Part shown: positions 17,496 through 24,832 of the stretch, piece after piece
Layout of the letters: each line of letters begins with the position of its first letter
Position numbering within the stretch: the first letter of the stretch is position 1
Assembly (NCBI GenBank): GCA_017516465.1
Contig: JAFXCR010000036.1
Location: forward strand, 1 to 35,689
Direction: 5' to 3'
DNA length: 35,689 bases
From: Ruminococcus sp.
GTDB taxonomy: Bacteria > Bacillota > Clostridia > Oscillospirales > Ruminococcaceae
Translations under genes and position numbers: made by a program
The notes under the pieces: generated by a model
What the model saw: only the letters and a program-made list of their open reading frames with translations
Databases searched by the model: none
What the model was told of the DNA's origin: nothing

Positions 17496-17515
17496 AAATC
17501 AATCCTACTTGATTT
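17496..17515. promoter_or_regulatory. Candidate operator palindrome upstream of the GH9 gene
   Basis: A perfect 7-bp inverted repeat, AAATCAA-N6-TTGATTT, is centred about 65 bp upstream of the GH9 start and 40 bp after the GH26 stop. No T-run follows it on either strand, so it does not look like a terminator. It has the shape of a dimeric repressor or activator site. No second copy was seen at the other enzyme promoters here. The GH9 gene has only a weak promoter match in this gap (TTTCAG-17-TATATT). Confidence 0.35.
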
Positions 17516-17554
17516 TAGAGCTGAGAATATATGGTACTTAAGGTGACTGCGGTT

Positions 17555-19423
17555 TTATTTCAGTTCCTTGACGAGCCCGAGAAGATATTTCTGGATCTCC
17601 AGTGCGTCAAGATTGGTAAGACCGTCGCTGCTTCCAGCAACATCAGAGTTGATTTCACCTTGTTTAGTGATACATTTTTCATCTGTTCCGGATATTCCGT
17701 ACAGATCAGGATTTCCGATAGTCTGCATAACGAGGATAGCGTCGTTGAGCTTAACTGAACCGTCGCAGTTTGCATCACCGGCAAGAGTTTTCTTTGTATC
17801 GGGGATCTCAGGCGGATCAACATTGCTGCCGCCGGAAATAGGGTATGATTTAAGATCCGGCAGTTCATCGAGAGTAATGCAGTATTCGCTGTTGTAGATC
17901 TCCACAAGATTTTCAACGGGATTATTCTGCTCGCTTGTGAGATAATTCATATACCACGGGCAGAAGTAGAGCCATCCTGCCTTGTCATTGATAAGATTTT
18001 CAAGCGAGGGGATGGAGTCGTTTTCGGTCATTGCAACCATTTTCTGACCATCAGTACTCTGAACGAGACTGTAAAAGGTGGAGGCGATAGAACTGAGATT
18101 CGGCATACCGTCAACGGCATTGTACTTGTCATAGCCTACCATGTCAACGACATCATCACCGGGATACCATGCGGCTGATGTGGGGAAGGTATAGCCGGTC
18201 CACACCCAGATCAGGTTATCGAGACCGTATTCGTTGGTGAGCTTGTCGTAAAGAAGCTTGTACAGCTGTTTACAGGGTTCAGGACCTTCTGCACCCCACC
18301 AGAACCATGCTCCCTCAGCTTCGTGGAGAGGTCTCCACAGAACGGGAACATCAGCTTCCTTTAGCTTTGTAAGTTCAGCGGCGATTGCGTCGATATCAGC
18401 AAGAAGCTGTTTGTTTTCCCATGTGCCTTCTTCGAGAGCTTTTGTGATACTGAATGTAGTAAAAGGTGTATTTCCCGTAGATTCCACATAAAATGCAACT
18501 TCTTCGCCGCCTTCAACGGAGGGGACGTTCCAGTGCCATGTAAGAGTAGCGATACCCTTGTATTCGTTTACCCATTCGATAGCACGTTCAGGAGCGTGAT
18601 CCATCCAGTCGGTGTTTGAACGATATGCAAGGAGATCGATACCACGGATAGCCGGCTGTTTTCCGGTCTGTTCCATGATGTATTCAAACTCTGCTTCGTT
18701 GTCCTTGATGAATGTATCGGGATCAGCCCAGAGATTGTAATTGTGTTCTCCGCAGTATTCCTGCTGTCCGGCAATAATATGCTTTCCGTACTGATCGCAG
18801 AGGTAGCTGTAAAGTCTCTTTGCGGAGTCAGAAGCATTCGGATTTGAGAGCGTTCTTGTCGGTGTGAGATTAGTCAGGCTTTTGTCTGCGGGGGTAAGCG
18901 TAAGGTAATCGAAGAAAGTGTAGCCCCAGTAGGCTTTGAGTTCAATAGTGTTCTTGCCTTTTTTGAGGTTTACAACGCCGCCGGATGTTTCCTCGAATTC
19001 GAGGTTGTAAACAAAACTCAGCTCACCTTGATTTACGCCGTTTACCTGAAGATACTGTACTTTTTTGTTTGTGTCGTAGGGTTCGCAGTAGCAAACGTTC
19101 ATTTCGTAGAGTCCTGCCTCGGGAACATCTACTTCAACGCTGACTGTTGTACCTTTCTGATCGAGATAGGAGAAGCCGGTGCCTGAAAATCCGGTGAGAT
19201 CCATTTCATCGCCGCTGCCGTCCTCCTGAGTGTTGCCCTTCCATCCTTCTGTATGTATTTTTCCGCCGGAGGTAGAGCCGTCCTCAAACTCATACTTGAG
19301 CACGTCTGTTTCAGCAGATACAGTGTTTTTCTCCGGTGCTAACGGGGAAAAGGAAGTACCTGTCAACAAAACAGCGGCTGCAATAGCAGTTGAGAAGATC
19401 GCCTTTTTGTTGTTTTTCTTCAA
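17555..19423 (-). CDS. Cellulosomal GH26 beta-mannanase, CBM35-like-GH26-dockerin
   Basis: This is a 622-residue secreted enzyme. Signal peptide to about residue 38 (VSA-ET). A CBM35-like beta-sandwich covers about 40-175 and begins KYEFEDG. A GH26 (beta/alpha)8 domain follows (about 185-525), with acid/base Glu368 in WRPLHEAEG and nucleophile Glu467 in AMTENDS. A short linker leads to the dockerin. The expected activity is endo-hydrolysis of beta-1,4-mannan or glucomannan. The start is taken as TTG at 19423: AGGAG ends 8 nt before it and the product then begins MKKNNKKAIF. The GTG at 19432 overlaps the SD and is implausible. It is first in a probable operon with GH9. Confidence 0.92.
   Translation of the reverse strand: MKKNNKKAIFSTAIAAAVLLTGTSFSPLAPEKNTVSAETDVLKYEFEDGSTSGGKIHTEGWKGNTQEDGSGDEMDLTGFSGTGFSYLDQKGTTVSVEVDVPEAGLYEMNVCYCEPYDTNKKVQYLQVNGVNQGELSFVYNLEFEETSGGVVNLKKGKNTIELKAYWGYTFFDYLTLTPADKSLTNLTPTRTLSNPNASDSAKRLYSYLCDQYGKHIIAGQQEYCGEHNYNLWADPDTFIKDNEAEFEYIMEQTGKQPAIRGIDLLAYRSNTDWMDHAPERAIEWVNEYKGIATLTWHWNVPSVEGGEEVAFYVESTGNTPFTTFSITKALEEGTWENKQLLADIDAIAAELTKLKEADVPVLWRPLHEAEGAWFWWGAEGPEPCKQLYKLLYDKLTNEYGLDNLIWVWTGYTFPTSAAWYPGDDVVDMVGYDKYNAVDGMPNLSSIASTFYSLVQSTDGQKMVAMTENDSIPSLENLINDKAGWLYFCPWYMNYLTSEQNNPVENLVEIYNSEYCITLDELPDLKSYPISGGSNVDPPEIPDTKKTLAGDANCDGSVKLNDAILVMQTIGNPDLYGISGTDEKCITKQGEINSDVAGSSDGLTNLDALEIQKYLLGLVKELK
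17558..17779 (-). other. Dockerin domain of the GH26 enzyme, divergent first loop
   Basis: The first loop is DANCDGSVKLND, with Lys at loop position 9 and L-N at positions 10-11, where the other two dockerins have Asn and L-S. The second loop keeps D-x5-DG-x-TN-x-D. The differences fall at positions known to affect calcium coordination or cohesin recognition. Confidence 0.9.
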
Positions 19424-19442
19424 GATATTCACTCCTAATTTT

Positions 19443-19465
19443 TCTGCCCGTAAGAAGCGGACAGA
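19443..19465 (-). promoter_or_regulatory. Leader hairpin in the GH26 5' UTR
   Basis: On the minus strand TCTGTCCG and CGGGCAGA form an 8-bp stem (one G-U) with a 7-nt loop, between the predicted transcription start and the SD. It may stabilise the mRNA or tune translation. It is not followed by a T-run in the transcript, so it is not an attenuator by itself. Confidence 0.5.
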
Positions 19466-19485
19466 AGCCTATTTTTCCATGTATT

Positions 19486-19514
19486 ATAATATCACACATT
19501 TCCGGAAAAATCAA
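19486..19514 (-). promoter_or_regulatory. Promoter of the GH26-GH9 unit
   Basis: On the minus strand TTGATT (19509-19514), 17 nt, and TATTAT (19486-19491) lie about 63 nt upstream of the TTG start. Confidence 0.75.
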
Positions 19515-19580
19515 TAGTTTGTAACAAAAAATCCTTATAGATTTCATAAATCCGCAACATTTGGAAAGTCACTGATGTTT

Positions 19581-20435
19581 TTAACGTCTGCGTTTTATTC
19601 TGAACGTGGAAATTATTGCCATTATAAGGAAGAACATTCCGGCGAATAGGAATATTTCCGGAAGTTTTACAGGAGCGTATCGGCTTTCAGAGGGGGCGAA
19701 TACTTCTGCTGTTTCTGGTATTGCGGAAAAATGAAAACCGTTTTCTTCTGCATATTTTTCGGAAGCCGAGCCGTTGCTTCCGATAATTGAGAAACCGGAG
19801 ATTTTTCCGTATTCATTGTATCCCAGTGAATGTATTCCAATATAGCTTACAGAGTCGGGGATATATAGATTGCTGGCGGAATTGCAGCCGTAGAAGGCGA
19901 GATCACCGATCGACACAAGATTTCCGCTGAACGATATGTCGGATAGGGAAGAACATCCGGCGAAGCAAAATTTCTGTATATCTGTGATACTCTGCGGCAG
20001 CATAATGTTTTTGAGAGAGGAACAGTCACGGAAGCAGGATTCAGGAAGAATAGTAAGTTTTTCAGGCAGAATTATTTCTTCAAGGGATGAACATCCTTCA
20101 AAACAACCCATTCCTGTTTCAGATACACTGTCGGGGATGACGATTTTTTTAAGAGATGTACACTCATAAAAACAGTGGTGTCCCATTTTTTTAAGTCCTT
20201 CCGGAAGAATGATCTCCCTGAGTGAAGAACATTTATAAAAGGCATTGTCACGAATTTCGGTAACAGGAGCACCTTCTAATTCCTGCGGAATGACAATGCT
20301 TTCCGGTTGTCCGGAAAATCCGGTTATGGTAGCTTCTCCGTTTATCACGGTATACTGAAGTTCCTGTGCATTAGCTGTAAAATCGGCAAAAAACAGCATA
20401 AAAGCAATTATCGGGAATAATAATATTTTTTTCAT
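19581..20435 (-). CDS. Membrane-anchored BspA-type leucine-rich repeat protein
   Basis: This is a 284-residue protein. Signal peptide residues 1-23 (ANA-QE). About six to seven LRR_5 repeats follow (about 60-215) with the FxxCSSLxxIxLP core. Then come a Ser/Pro-rich juxtamembrane stretch and a C-terminal hydrophobic segment (about 256-276) ending in the basic tail RIKRRR. This predicts a surface protein with the LRR domain outside and a short cytoplasmic tail. It lacks an LPXTG sorting motif and a dockerin. Such repeats usually serve in adhesion or protein binding; the ligand is unknown. The start at 20435 has AAGGAG 8 nt upstream and gives a proper signal peptide, which the longer frame at 20531 does not. 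It is divergent from spoIIR. Confidence 0.88.
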   Translation of the reverse strand: MKKILLFPIIAFMLFFADFTANAQELQYTVINGEATITGFSGQPESIVIPQELEGAPVTEIRDNAFYKCSSLREIILPEGLKKMGHHCFYECTSLKKIVIPDSVSETGMGCFEGCSSLEEIILPEKLTILPESCFRDCSSLKNIMLPQSITDIQKFCFAGCSSLSDISFSGNLVSIGDLAFYGCNSASNLYIPDSVSYIGIHSLGYNEYGKISGFSIIGSNGSASEKYAEENGFHFSAIPETAEVFAPSESRYAPVKLPEIFLFAGMFFLIMAIISTFRIKRRR

Positions 20436-20553
20436 ATAGGTCTCCTTAAAAAGTAATATACATATTATAATGCATACCCTCTGCGGAATTTGTCGTAATC
20501 GGTAAGTGTATAATTCTGATAAATCTGCCAATTATATCTGCGAGGTGAAAGAA

Positions 20554-21162
20554 ATGAAAAAGTTCCATACATTAATATTGACAGCCGGATTTATACTTAC
20601 AATAATTATTTCAAATTCTGTCGGTTTTATAAAGGACGGCAGAAAGCTTGACCATCTTCGGGAAAGCGTACTTCGTCTGCACATACTTGCGGATTCCGAC
20701 AGTGAGGAGGATCAGCGACTTAAACTCTGCGTCAGGGATGCGATTCTTGAAGAAAGCGGCAGACTTTTCAAGGGGGCGGACGATCTGGAATCGGCAGAAA
20801 GGGCAGCTGCTGAAGCAATGCCGGAAATCATAGCGATTGCTGAACGCACTCTCAGGGAGCAGGGGTGTGAATCACCGGTTGCAGCGAGACTTGAGGATAT
20901 TGAATTTGATGAGCGTGTTTACGGAAATATCACAATGCCAGCTGGAAAATATCGTGCTCTGCGTATTGAAATAGGTGAGGCAAAAGGTCATAACTGGTGG
21001 TGCGTGATGTATCCGCCGCTGTGTATTCCGGCGGCAGAGGAAGTTGAAAGCCGTGACGAAAAGGAATATTTCGATGAAAAGGAGCTTGATATTGTATATC
21101 GTCCTAAGAAATATCGTGTAAAATTTGCTATATGGGATAAATTCAAAAAGCTATTTGATTGA
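20554..21162 (+). CDS. spoIIR: Stage II sporulation protein R (SpoIIR)
   Basis: This is a 202-residue protein with an N-terminal membrane or signal segment (about 5-24), then the conserved LRLHILADSDSEEDQRLKL region and the HNWWCVMYPPLC motif of SpoIIR. In Bacillus, SpoIIR is secreted from the forespore and triggers SpoIIGA-dependent processing of pro-sigma E in the mother cell. The start at 20554 is chosen because GAGGTG lies 7 nt upstream and it gives MKKFHTLIL. An earlier frame start at 20506 overlaps an AT-rich promoter-like region. Length is somewhat short but within the family range. If the host does not form spores, the gene is a relic or has another role. Confidence 0.93.
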   Translation: MKKFHTLILTAGFILTIIISNSVGFIKDGRKLDHLRESVLRLHILADSDSEEDQRLKLCVRDAILEESGRLFKGADDLESAERAAAEAMPEIIAIAERTLREQGCESPVAARLEDIEFDERVYGNITMPAGKYRALRIEIGEAKGHNWWCVMYPPLCIPAAEEVESRDEKEYFDEKELDIVYRPKKYRVKFAIWDKFKKLFD

Positions 21163-21197
21163 GAAATTGTGAGTTCCTACAAAAAAATAATCGACGC

Positions 21198-21226
21198 TTG
21201 ACAAATAATACCGGACAGTGTATAAT
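21198..21226 (+). promoter_or_regulatory. Consensus promoter of the infC-rpmI-rplT operon
   Basis: TTGACA (21198-21203) and TATAAT (21221-21226) are perfect consensus hexamers with an optimal 17-nt spacer, the strongest promoter in the window. The start codon is about 175 nt downstream, leaving room for a regulatory leader. Confidence 0.92.
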
Positions 21227-21232
21227 ATACAA

Positions 21233-21386
21233 GTAAACAAAGCAGAACTATACGTTCTCACCGTCAGGCAAAGCTTAAACGGTCAATATGAAGTGGTTTC
21301 GTGTGTTTTAGGATAGCGGAGAATCAGTGAGTATTGTGTGAGTGCGGATAATTTCTGCACTCATTTTTGTTTCAATATACAAAGTT
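21233..21386 (+). ncRNA. infC/L20 operon leader with attenuator
   Basis: The leader between the consensus promoter and infC contains upstream inverted repeats (for example ACCGT with ACGGT near 21259-21282) and ends in a strong intrinsic terminator. In many Firmicutes the infC-rpmI-rplT operon is controlled by an L20 (RplT)-binding leader that switches between antiterminated and terminated forms. The layout fits, but I did not match it base by base to the known L20 leader model. Confidence 0.65.
21339..21368 (+). terminator. Attenuator terminator upstream of infC
   Basis: TGAGTGCGGA pairs with TTTCTGCACTCA to form a stem of about 10 bp (21339-21363), followed by a T-run at 21364-21368. It lies inside the transcript before infC, so it acts as a regulated attenuator rather than an end of an upstream gene. 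Confidence 0.85.
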
Positions 21387-21400
21387 GGAGGTGCTTGACT

Positions 21401-21919
21401 ATTAGCAAACAGGAACTGCAGGTCAACGAAGAGATAAGAGATAAGGAACTTCTCGTAATCGACAATGACGGAAATAAGCTTGGAATTTTATCTGCAAAAG
21501 AGGCACAGCAGATCGCCTTTGATAAAGACCTTGATCTTGTAAAGATTGCTCCCCAGGCTACGCCGCCTGTATGCCGCATAATGGACTACGGCAAGTACTG
21601 TTTTGAGCAGGCTAAGCGTGAAAAGGAAGCAAGAAAAAATCAGAAGGTAGTTTCAATCAAAGAAATCAGAATGTTCTCTACAATTGATACTCATGACTAT
21701 GAAACAAAGGTAAATCAGGCTGTAAAGTTTCTCCAGGGCGGAGATAAGCTTAAAGTCTCGGTAAGATTCCGTAAGAGAGCTATTGCTCACCCACAGTTGG
21801 GAGAAGAGCTTCTCAATCGTTTCAAAGAGGCAGTTTCAGCAGTCGGCACTGTTGATAAGCCGGCGAAAATGGAAGGACGCAGCATCGTAATGTTCGTTTC
21901 ACCAAAGGCCGGTAAGTAA
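21401..21919 (+). CDS. infC: Translation initiation factor IF-3, AUU start
   Basis: This is a 172-residue protein that binds the 30S subunit and checks the initiation codon. It shows the IF-3 N-domain (LQVNEEIRDKELLVID), the linker with PPVCRIMDYGKY, and the C-domain (KEIRMFSTIDTHDYETKVNQA). The only well-placed start is ATT at 21401: GGAGG at 21387-21391 is 9 nt upstream and the product begins MSKQELQVNEE-like as in the family (Ile codon read as Met). A TTG at 21395 is too near the SD. AUU initiation of infC is known from E. coli and Bacillus and allows IF-3 to repress its own translation. It is first of infC-rpmI-rplT. Confidence 0.95.
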   Translation: MSKQELQVNEEIRDKELLVIDNDGNKLGILSAKEAQQIAFDKDLDLVKIAPQATPPVCRIMDYGKYCFEQAKREKEARKNQKVVSIKEIRMFSTIDTHDYETKVNQAVKFLQGGDKLKVSVRFRKRAIAHPQLGEELLNRFKEAVSAVGTVDKPAKMEGRSIVMFVSPKAGK

Positions 21920-21931
21920 GGAGGATTTATA

Positions 21932-22135
21932 ATGGCAAAGGTTAAGGTTAAAACTCACTCAGGCGCTAAGAAGCGTTTTAAGATTACAGGAAACGGTAAG
22001 GTTAAGTATCAGCACACAAACAAGAGACACAGACTTACCCAGAAGGATACAAAGCGCAAGAGAATTGCTCGTAATGCAGGCGTTTGCGACGCAACAAATG
22101 CACCTACTGTAAAGAAGCTCGTTCCCTATATGTAA
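21932..22135 (+). CDS. rpmI: Ribosomal protein bL35
   Basis: This is a 67-residue, very basic protein of the 50S subunit. It has the family N-terminus [17 protein letters not shown] and the [13 protein letters not shown] core. AAGGAGG lies 7 nt before the ATG. It is 12 nt downstream of infC in the conserved operon order. Codon use is strongly biased, as expected for a ribosomal protein. Confidence 0.98.
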   Translation: MAKVKVKTHSGAKKRFKITGNGKVKYQHTNKRHRLTQKDTKRKRIARNAGVCDATNAPTVKKLVPYM

Positions 22136-22190
22136 TCTGTATCAGTTATACTGATCGTTTTCGTAATTTTAATTTTGGAGGTATAAGACT

Positions 22191-22544
22191 ATGGCACGTA
22201 TTAAAGGTGCAATGATGACTCGTAAGAGAAGAAATAAGACTTTAAAGCTTGCTAAGGGCTATTTCGGCGCTAAGAGCAAGCACTTCAAGATGGCTAAGCA
22301 GGCTGTAATGAAGTCCGGCAACTATGCTTACATCGGAAGAAAGCAGAAGAAGAGACAGTTCAGACAGCTTTGGATCACAAGAATCTCTGCAGCTGCTAAG
22401 CTCAACGGCATGAACTACTCAACATTCATGAACGGCTGCAAGAAGGCTGGCATCACTCTCAACAGAAAGATGCTCTCTGAGATCGCTATCAACGACGCAG
22501 CAGGCTTCACAGCTATCGCTGACAAGGCTAAGGCAGCTCTTTAA
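22191..22544 (+). CDS. rplT: Ribosomal protein bL20
   Basis: This is a 117-residue 50S protein, the normal length, needed early in large-subunit assembly. It shows the [14 protein letters not shown] motif and the [21 protein letters not shown] region. In Firmicutes it is also the likely repressor acting on the operon leader. TTGGAGG lies before the ATG, and it is the last gene of the operon before a terminator. Codons are strongly biased. Confidence 0.98.
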   Translation: MARIKGAMMTRKRRNKTLKLAKGYFGAKSKHFKMAKQAVMKSGNYAYIGRKQKKRQFRQLWITRISAAAKLNGMNYSTFMNGCKKAGITLNRKMLSEIAINDAAGFTAIADKAKAAL

Positions 22545-22555
22545 TCCGACTAAAG

Positions 22556-22592
22556 ACACGCTCTTTTTTACATAAACGAGCGTGTTTTCTTG
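22556..22592 (+). terminator. Intrinsic terminator after rplT
   Basis: ACACGCTC (22556-22563) pairs with GAGCGTGT (22578-22585) around a T-rich loop, followed by TTTCTTG. It lies 12 nt after the rplT stop. Confidence 0.85.
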
Positions 22593-22658
22593 TAATGTGT
22601 GATCCGGTTCTCATCGCTGAGATGCCGGACTACGCATATTCGGGAGGTGTCCGTACTA

Positions 22659-23441
22659 TTGGAAAACATTATAACATCTAAAGATAATCCTGTTATCAAG
22701 CTGTATCAGAAGCTCTCATCCTCGAAAAAGGAAAGACTTCAGTACGGCTTATTCGTGTTGGAAGGGCTCAGAATAGTTCAGGACGCTGTCAGCGAGGATT
22801 CCGGACTGTCGCACCTTATCTTCACAAAACAGGCTTACGATAAATACGCAGATACTTTGTTTCAGGCTGATTTGAGAAATACAAGAGTTATTGTCATTTC
22901 AAATGAACTTGGAAAGAAAATCGCTTCAACTGACAGCACTCAGGGAATATTCGCAATATGCCGAATGATGACCGGAAAAGCTCCGGTATTCAGCGAAAAC
23001 GGACGGTATATCGTTCTTCATTGCTTGCAGGATCCCGGAAATCTCGGCATGATAATCAGAACAGCAGATGCTCTCGGCGTTGACGGGATATTCCTCTGCG
23101 GATGCTGCGATCTTTACAGCCCTAAGGTAATACGCTCAACTATGGGCTCAGTATTCAGGGTGGAAATATATATAGAAAACGACGAGGAGAAGCTTTTTGC
23201 ACTCCTTGAGGAAAACAGCGTTTCAACGTCTGCTGCGGTGATAGACACAGACGCCCTGCCGCTGACGGAATGCTCCTTTGAAGGAAGTCATGCCGTATTT
23301 ATAGGAAATGAGGGGAATGGTCTGCCGGCTGAAATATCTAACCGATGCGGCAGACGCGTGACAATTCCCATGAACGGAAATATTAATTCACTCAATGCTG
23401 CTATGGCGGCAGGAATCATAATGTGGGAGCTGAAAAAATAA
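22659..23441 (+). CDS. TrmH/SpoU-family RNA 2'-O-methyltransferase
   Basis: This is a 260-residue SPOUT-class methyltransferase that uses SAM to methylate a ribose 2'-OH in rRNA or tRNA. The N-terminal substrate-binding domain starts ENIITSKDNPVIKLYQKL. The catalytic knot carries the three SpoU motifs: DPGNLGMIIRTADALG (125-140), FIGNEGNGLP (214-223) and IPMNGNINSLNAAMAAG (236-252). The exact RNA target (RlmB-like or another) cannot be read from sequence. The start is taken as TTG at 22659, 11 nt after GGAGG and matching the family N-terminus. The upstream frame start at 22599 precedes the SD. It is followed by dprA after 12 nt. Confidence 0.92.
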   Translation: MENIITSKDNPVIKLYQKLSSSKKERLQYGLFVLEGLRIVQDAVSEDSGLSHLIFTKQAYDKYADTLFQADLRNTRVIVISNELGKKIASTDSTQGIFAICRMMTGKAPVFSENGRYIVLHCLQDPGNLGMIIRTADALGVDGIFLCGCCDLYSPKVIRSTMGSVFRVEIYIENDEEKLFALLEENSVSTSAAVIDTDALPLTECSFEGSHAVFIGNEGNGLPAEISNRCGRRVTIPMNGNINSLNAAMAAGIIMWELKK

Positions 23442-23453
23442 GGGGGAATATCT

Positions 23454-24728
23454 GTGGATGATACAAAATACTGGGTATGGCTTATGATGGTGTTTGGCGT
23501 CGGAAGCCGCAGGATATGGGATACCGTAAATATATACGGCGACGCAGAGAATACCTATACAGCACTTGTTTCAGGCGGAAACGGTTTTTCTGTTACTCAG
23601 GCTGAAAAACGTAACATCGGGAATGTTTCACTTGAACAGGCTCAGGAATATATAGAACGCTGTGCTTCCAAGGGAATAGGCATTGCAGGATACAGCAGCA
23701 GAGAATATCCTCCGCAGTTGAGGAATGTATTCAATCCTCCGGCTGTTCTCCATTACAGAGGAAATATAGCCTGTCTTACAGGTACAAGAACTATTACAGC
23801 CGTAGGAACAAGAACACCATCAGTTTACGGTGCTGATGCCGCATACAAGATATGCCGTCAGCTCGCCGCAGAAGGCTTTGTAATTGTCAGCGGATTTGCA
23901 GTAGGTACAGATATTGCGGCACATATGGCAGCTGCGGACTGCCGCCGTCCCACTGCCTGCGTTCTTGGATGCGGAATTGATATAAACTATCCGAAGCCTA
24001 ATATCAGATTCTATGAAAAGATACTTGAAAGCGGCGGAGTATTTATATCGGAATATCCACCTGGAACTGAGCCGCATTCAACAAATTTTCCGAAAAGAAA
24101 CAGGATACTTGCCGCACTCGGACGACTTACTCTTGTTTTTGAGGCATCTATTAAAAGCGGCTCGCTTATAACAGCAAACATGGCTGCCGATTGCGGAAGA
24201 GATGTGTTTGTTCTTCCGCCTGCCGATATATTCGGAAATGCTTTTTCAGGAAATATTGCACTTCTTCGTGACGGTGCACAGCCACTTTACGGAACAAGCG
24301 AGGTTATAGAGTGTTTCAGTATCGGCGGAGCTATTGATGCTGAGATCCGTGCTGACAGATATTCGGGAATTGGCGGTATCAGAAAAAGTACAGCAGTTTA
24401 TGAAGAAGAGGATTCCTCTATTAACATAATTAAGGAATCAGGAAAGAATGTAAGAAAGAGAAAAAAGGCAGATCAGGAGGATGTGCCGGAGAATAATGAA
24501 ATAAAGAAACAGGAAGCAGAGAAAGGTACATCTGCGATTCTTGATGATCCATCGCTTTCAGAGATACAGCGTCGGATATGTTCTGTTCTTGCTGCAGGGA
24601 AGCTGCATATTGAGGTTATTGCTGCACAGCTTGAAGCTGATACAGCTGAACTGATGACAGAACTGACAGAGCTTGAAATTCTTGGAGCAGTACGTCAGCT
24701 TCCTGGAAAAACTTTTGAATTATGCTGA
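23454..24728 (+). CDS. dprA: DNA-processing protein DprA
   Basis: This is a 424-residue protein. DprA binds incoming single-stranded DNA in natural transformation and loads RecA. An N-terminal helix-hairpin-like region (about 1-75) is followed by the Rossmann-like DprA core (about 80-310). The core shows the EYPPQLR entry, VIVSGFAVGTDIAAH, GCGIDINYP, SEYPPGTEP and the FPKRNRILAALG motif. A charged, variable linker (about 325-360) precedes a C-terminal winged-helix domain (about 366-424). The GTG start has AGGGGG about 7 nt upstream. It lies in the conserved dprA-topA-trmFO order. Presence of dprA alone does not show competence. Confidence 0.96.
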   Translation: MDDTKYWVWLMMVFGVGSRRIWDTVNIYGDAENTYTALVSGGNGFSVTQAEKRNIGNVSLEQAQEYIERCASKGIGIAGYSSREYPPQLRNVFNPPAVLHYRGNIACLTGTRTITAVGTRTPSVYGADAAYKICRQLAAEGFVIVSGFAVGTDIAAHMAAADCRRPTACVLGCGIDINYPKPNIRFYEKILESGGVFISEYPPGTEPHSTNFPKRNRILAALGRLTLVFEASIKSGSLITANMAADCGRDVFVLPPADIFGNAFSGNIALLRDGAQPLYGTSEVIECFSIGGAIDAEIRADRYSGIGGIRKSTAVYEEEDSSINIIKESGKNVRKRKKADQEDVPENNEIKKQEAEKGTSAILDDPSLSEIQRRICSVLAAGKLHIEVIAAQLEADTAELMTELTELEILGAVRQLPGKTFELC

Positions 24729-24832
24729 AGGCAACACTGCACAAAACACACATGAAGGGTTTGTGCGGTATCGTCTGAAATTATCATGTGTGCAATATAT
24801 TTGTGCAGACTTATTTAAGGGGATATGTGTAA
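24729..24832 (+). other. dprA-topA spacer with small inverted repeat
   Basis: The 104-nt gap holds GCACAAA (24739-24745) and TTTGTGC (24760-24766), able to form a 7-bp stem without a T-run. It also carries AAGGGG before topA. No clear promoter was seen. It may be a processed or regulatory spacer. Confidence 0.3.

Noticed and set aside
19443-19480. Plus-strand terminator (stem then ATTTTT)
   Set aside because: No plus-strand gene precedes it; it fits better as a leader hairpin of the minus-strand GH26 mRNA.
20490-20514. Promoter for spoIIR (TTGTCG and TATAAT)
   Set aside because: The spacer is only 13 nt, too short for a normal sigma-A promoter; spoIIR is also often read by a sporulation sigma factor.
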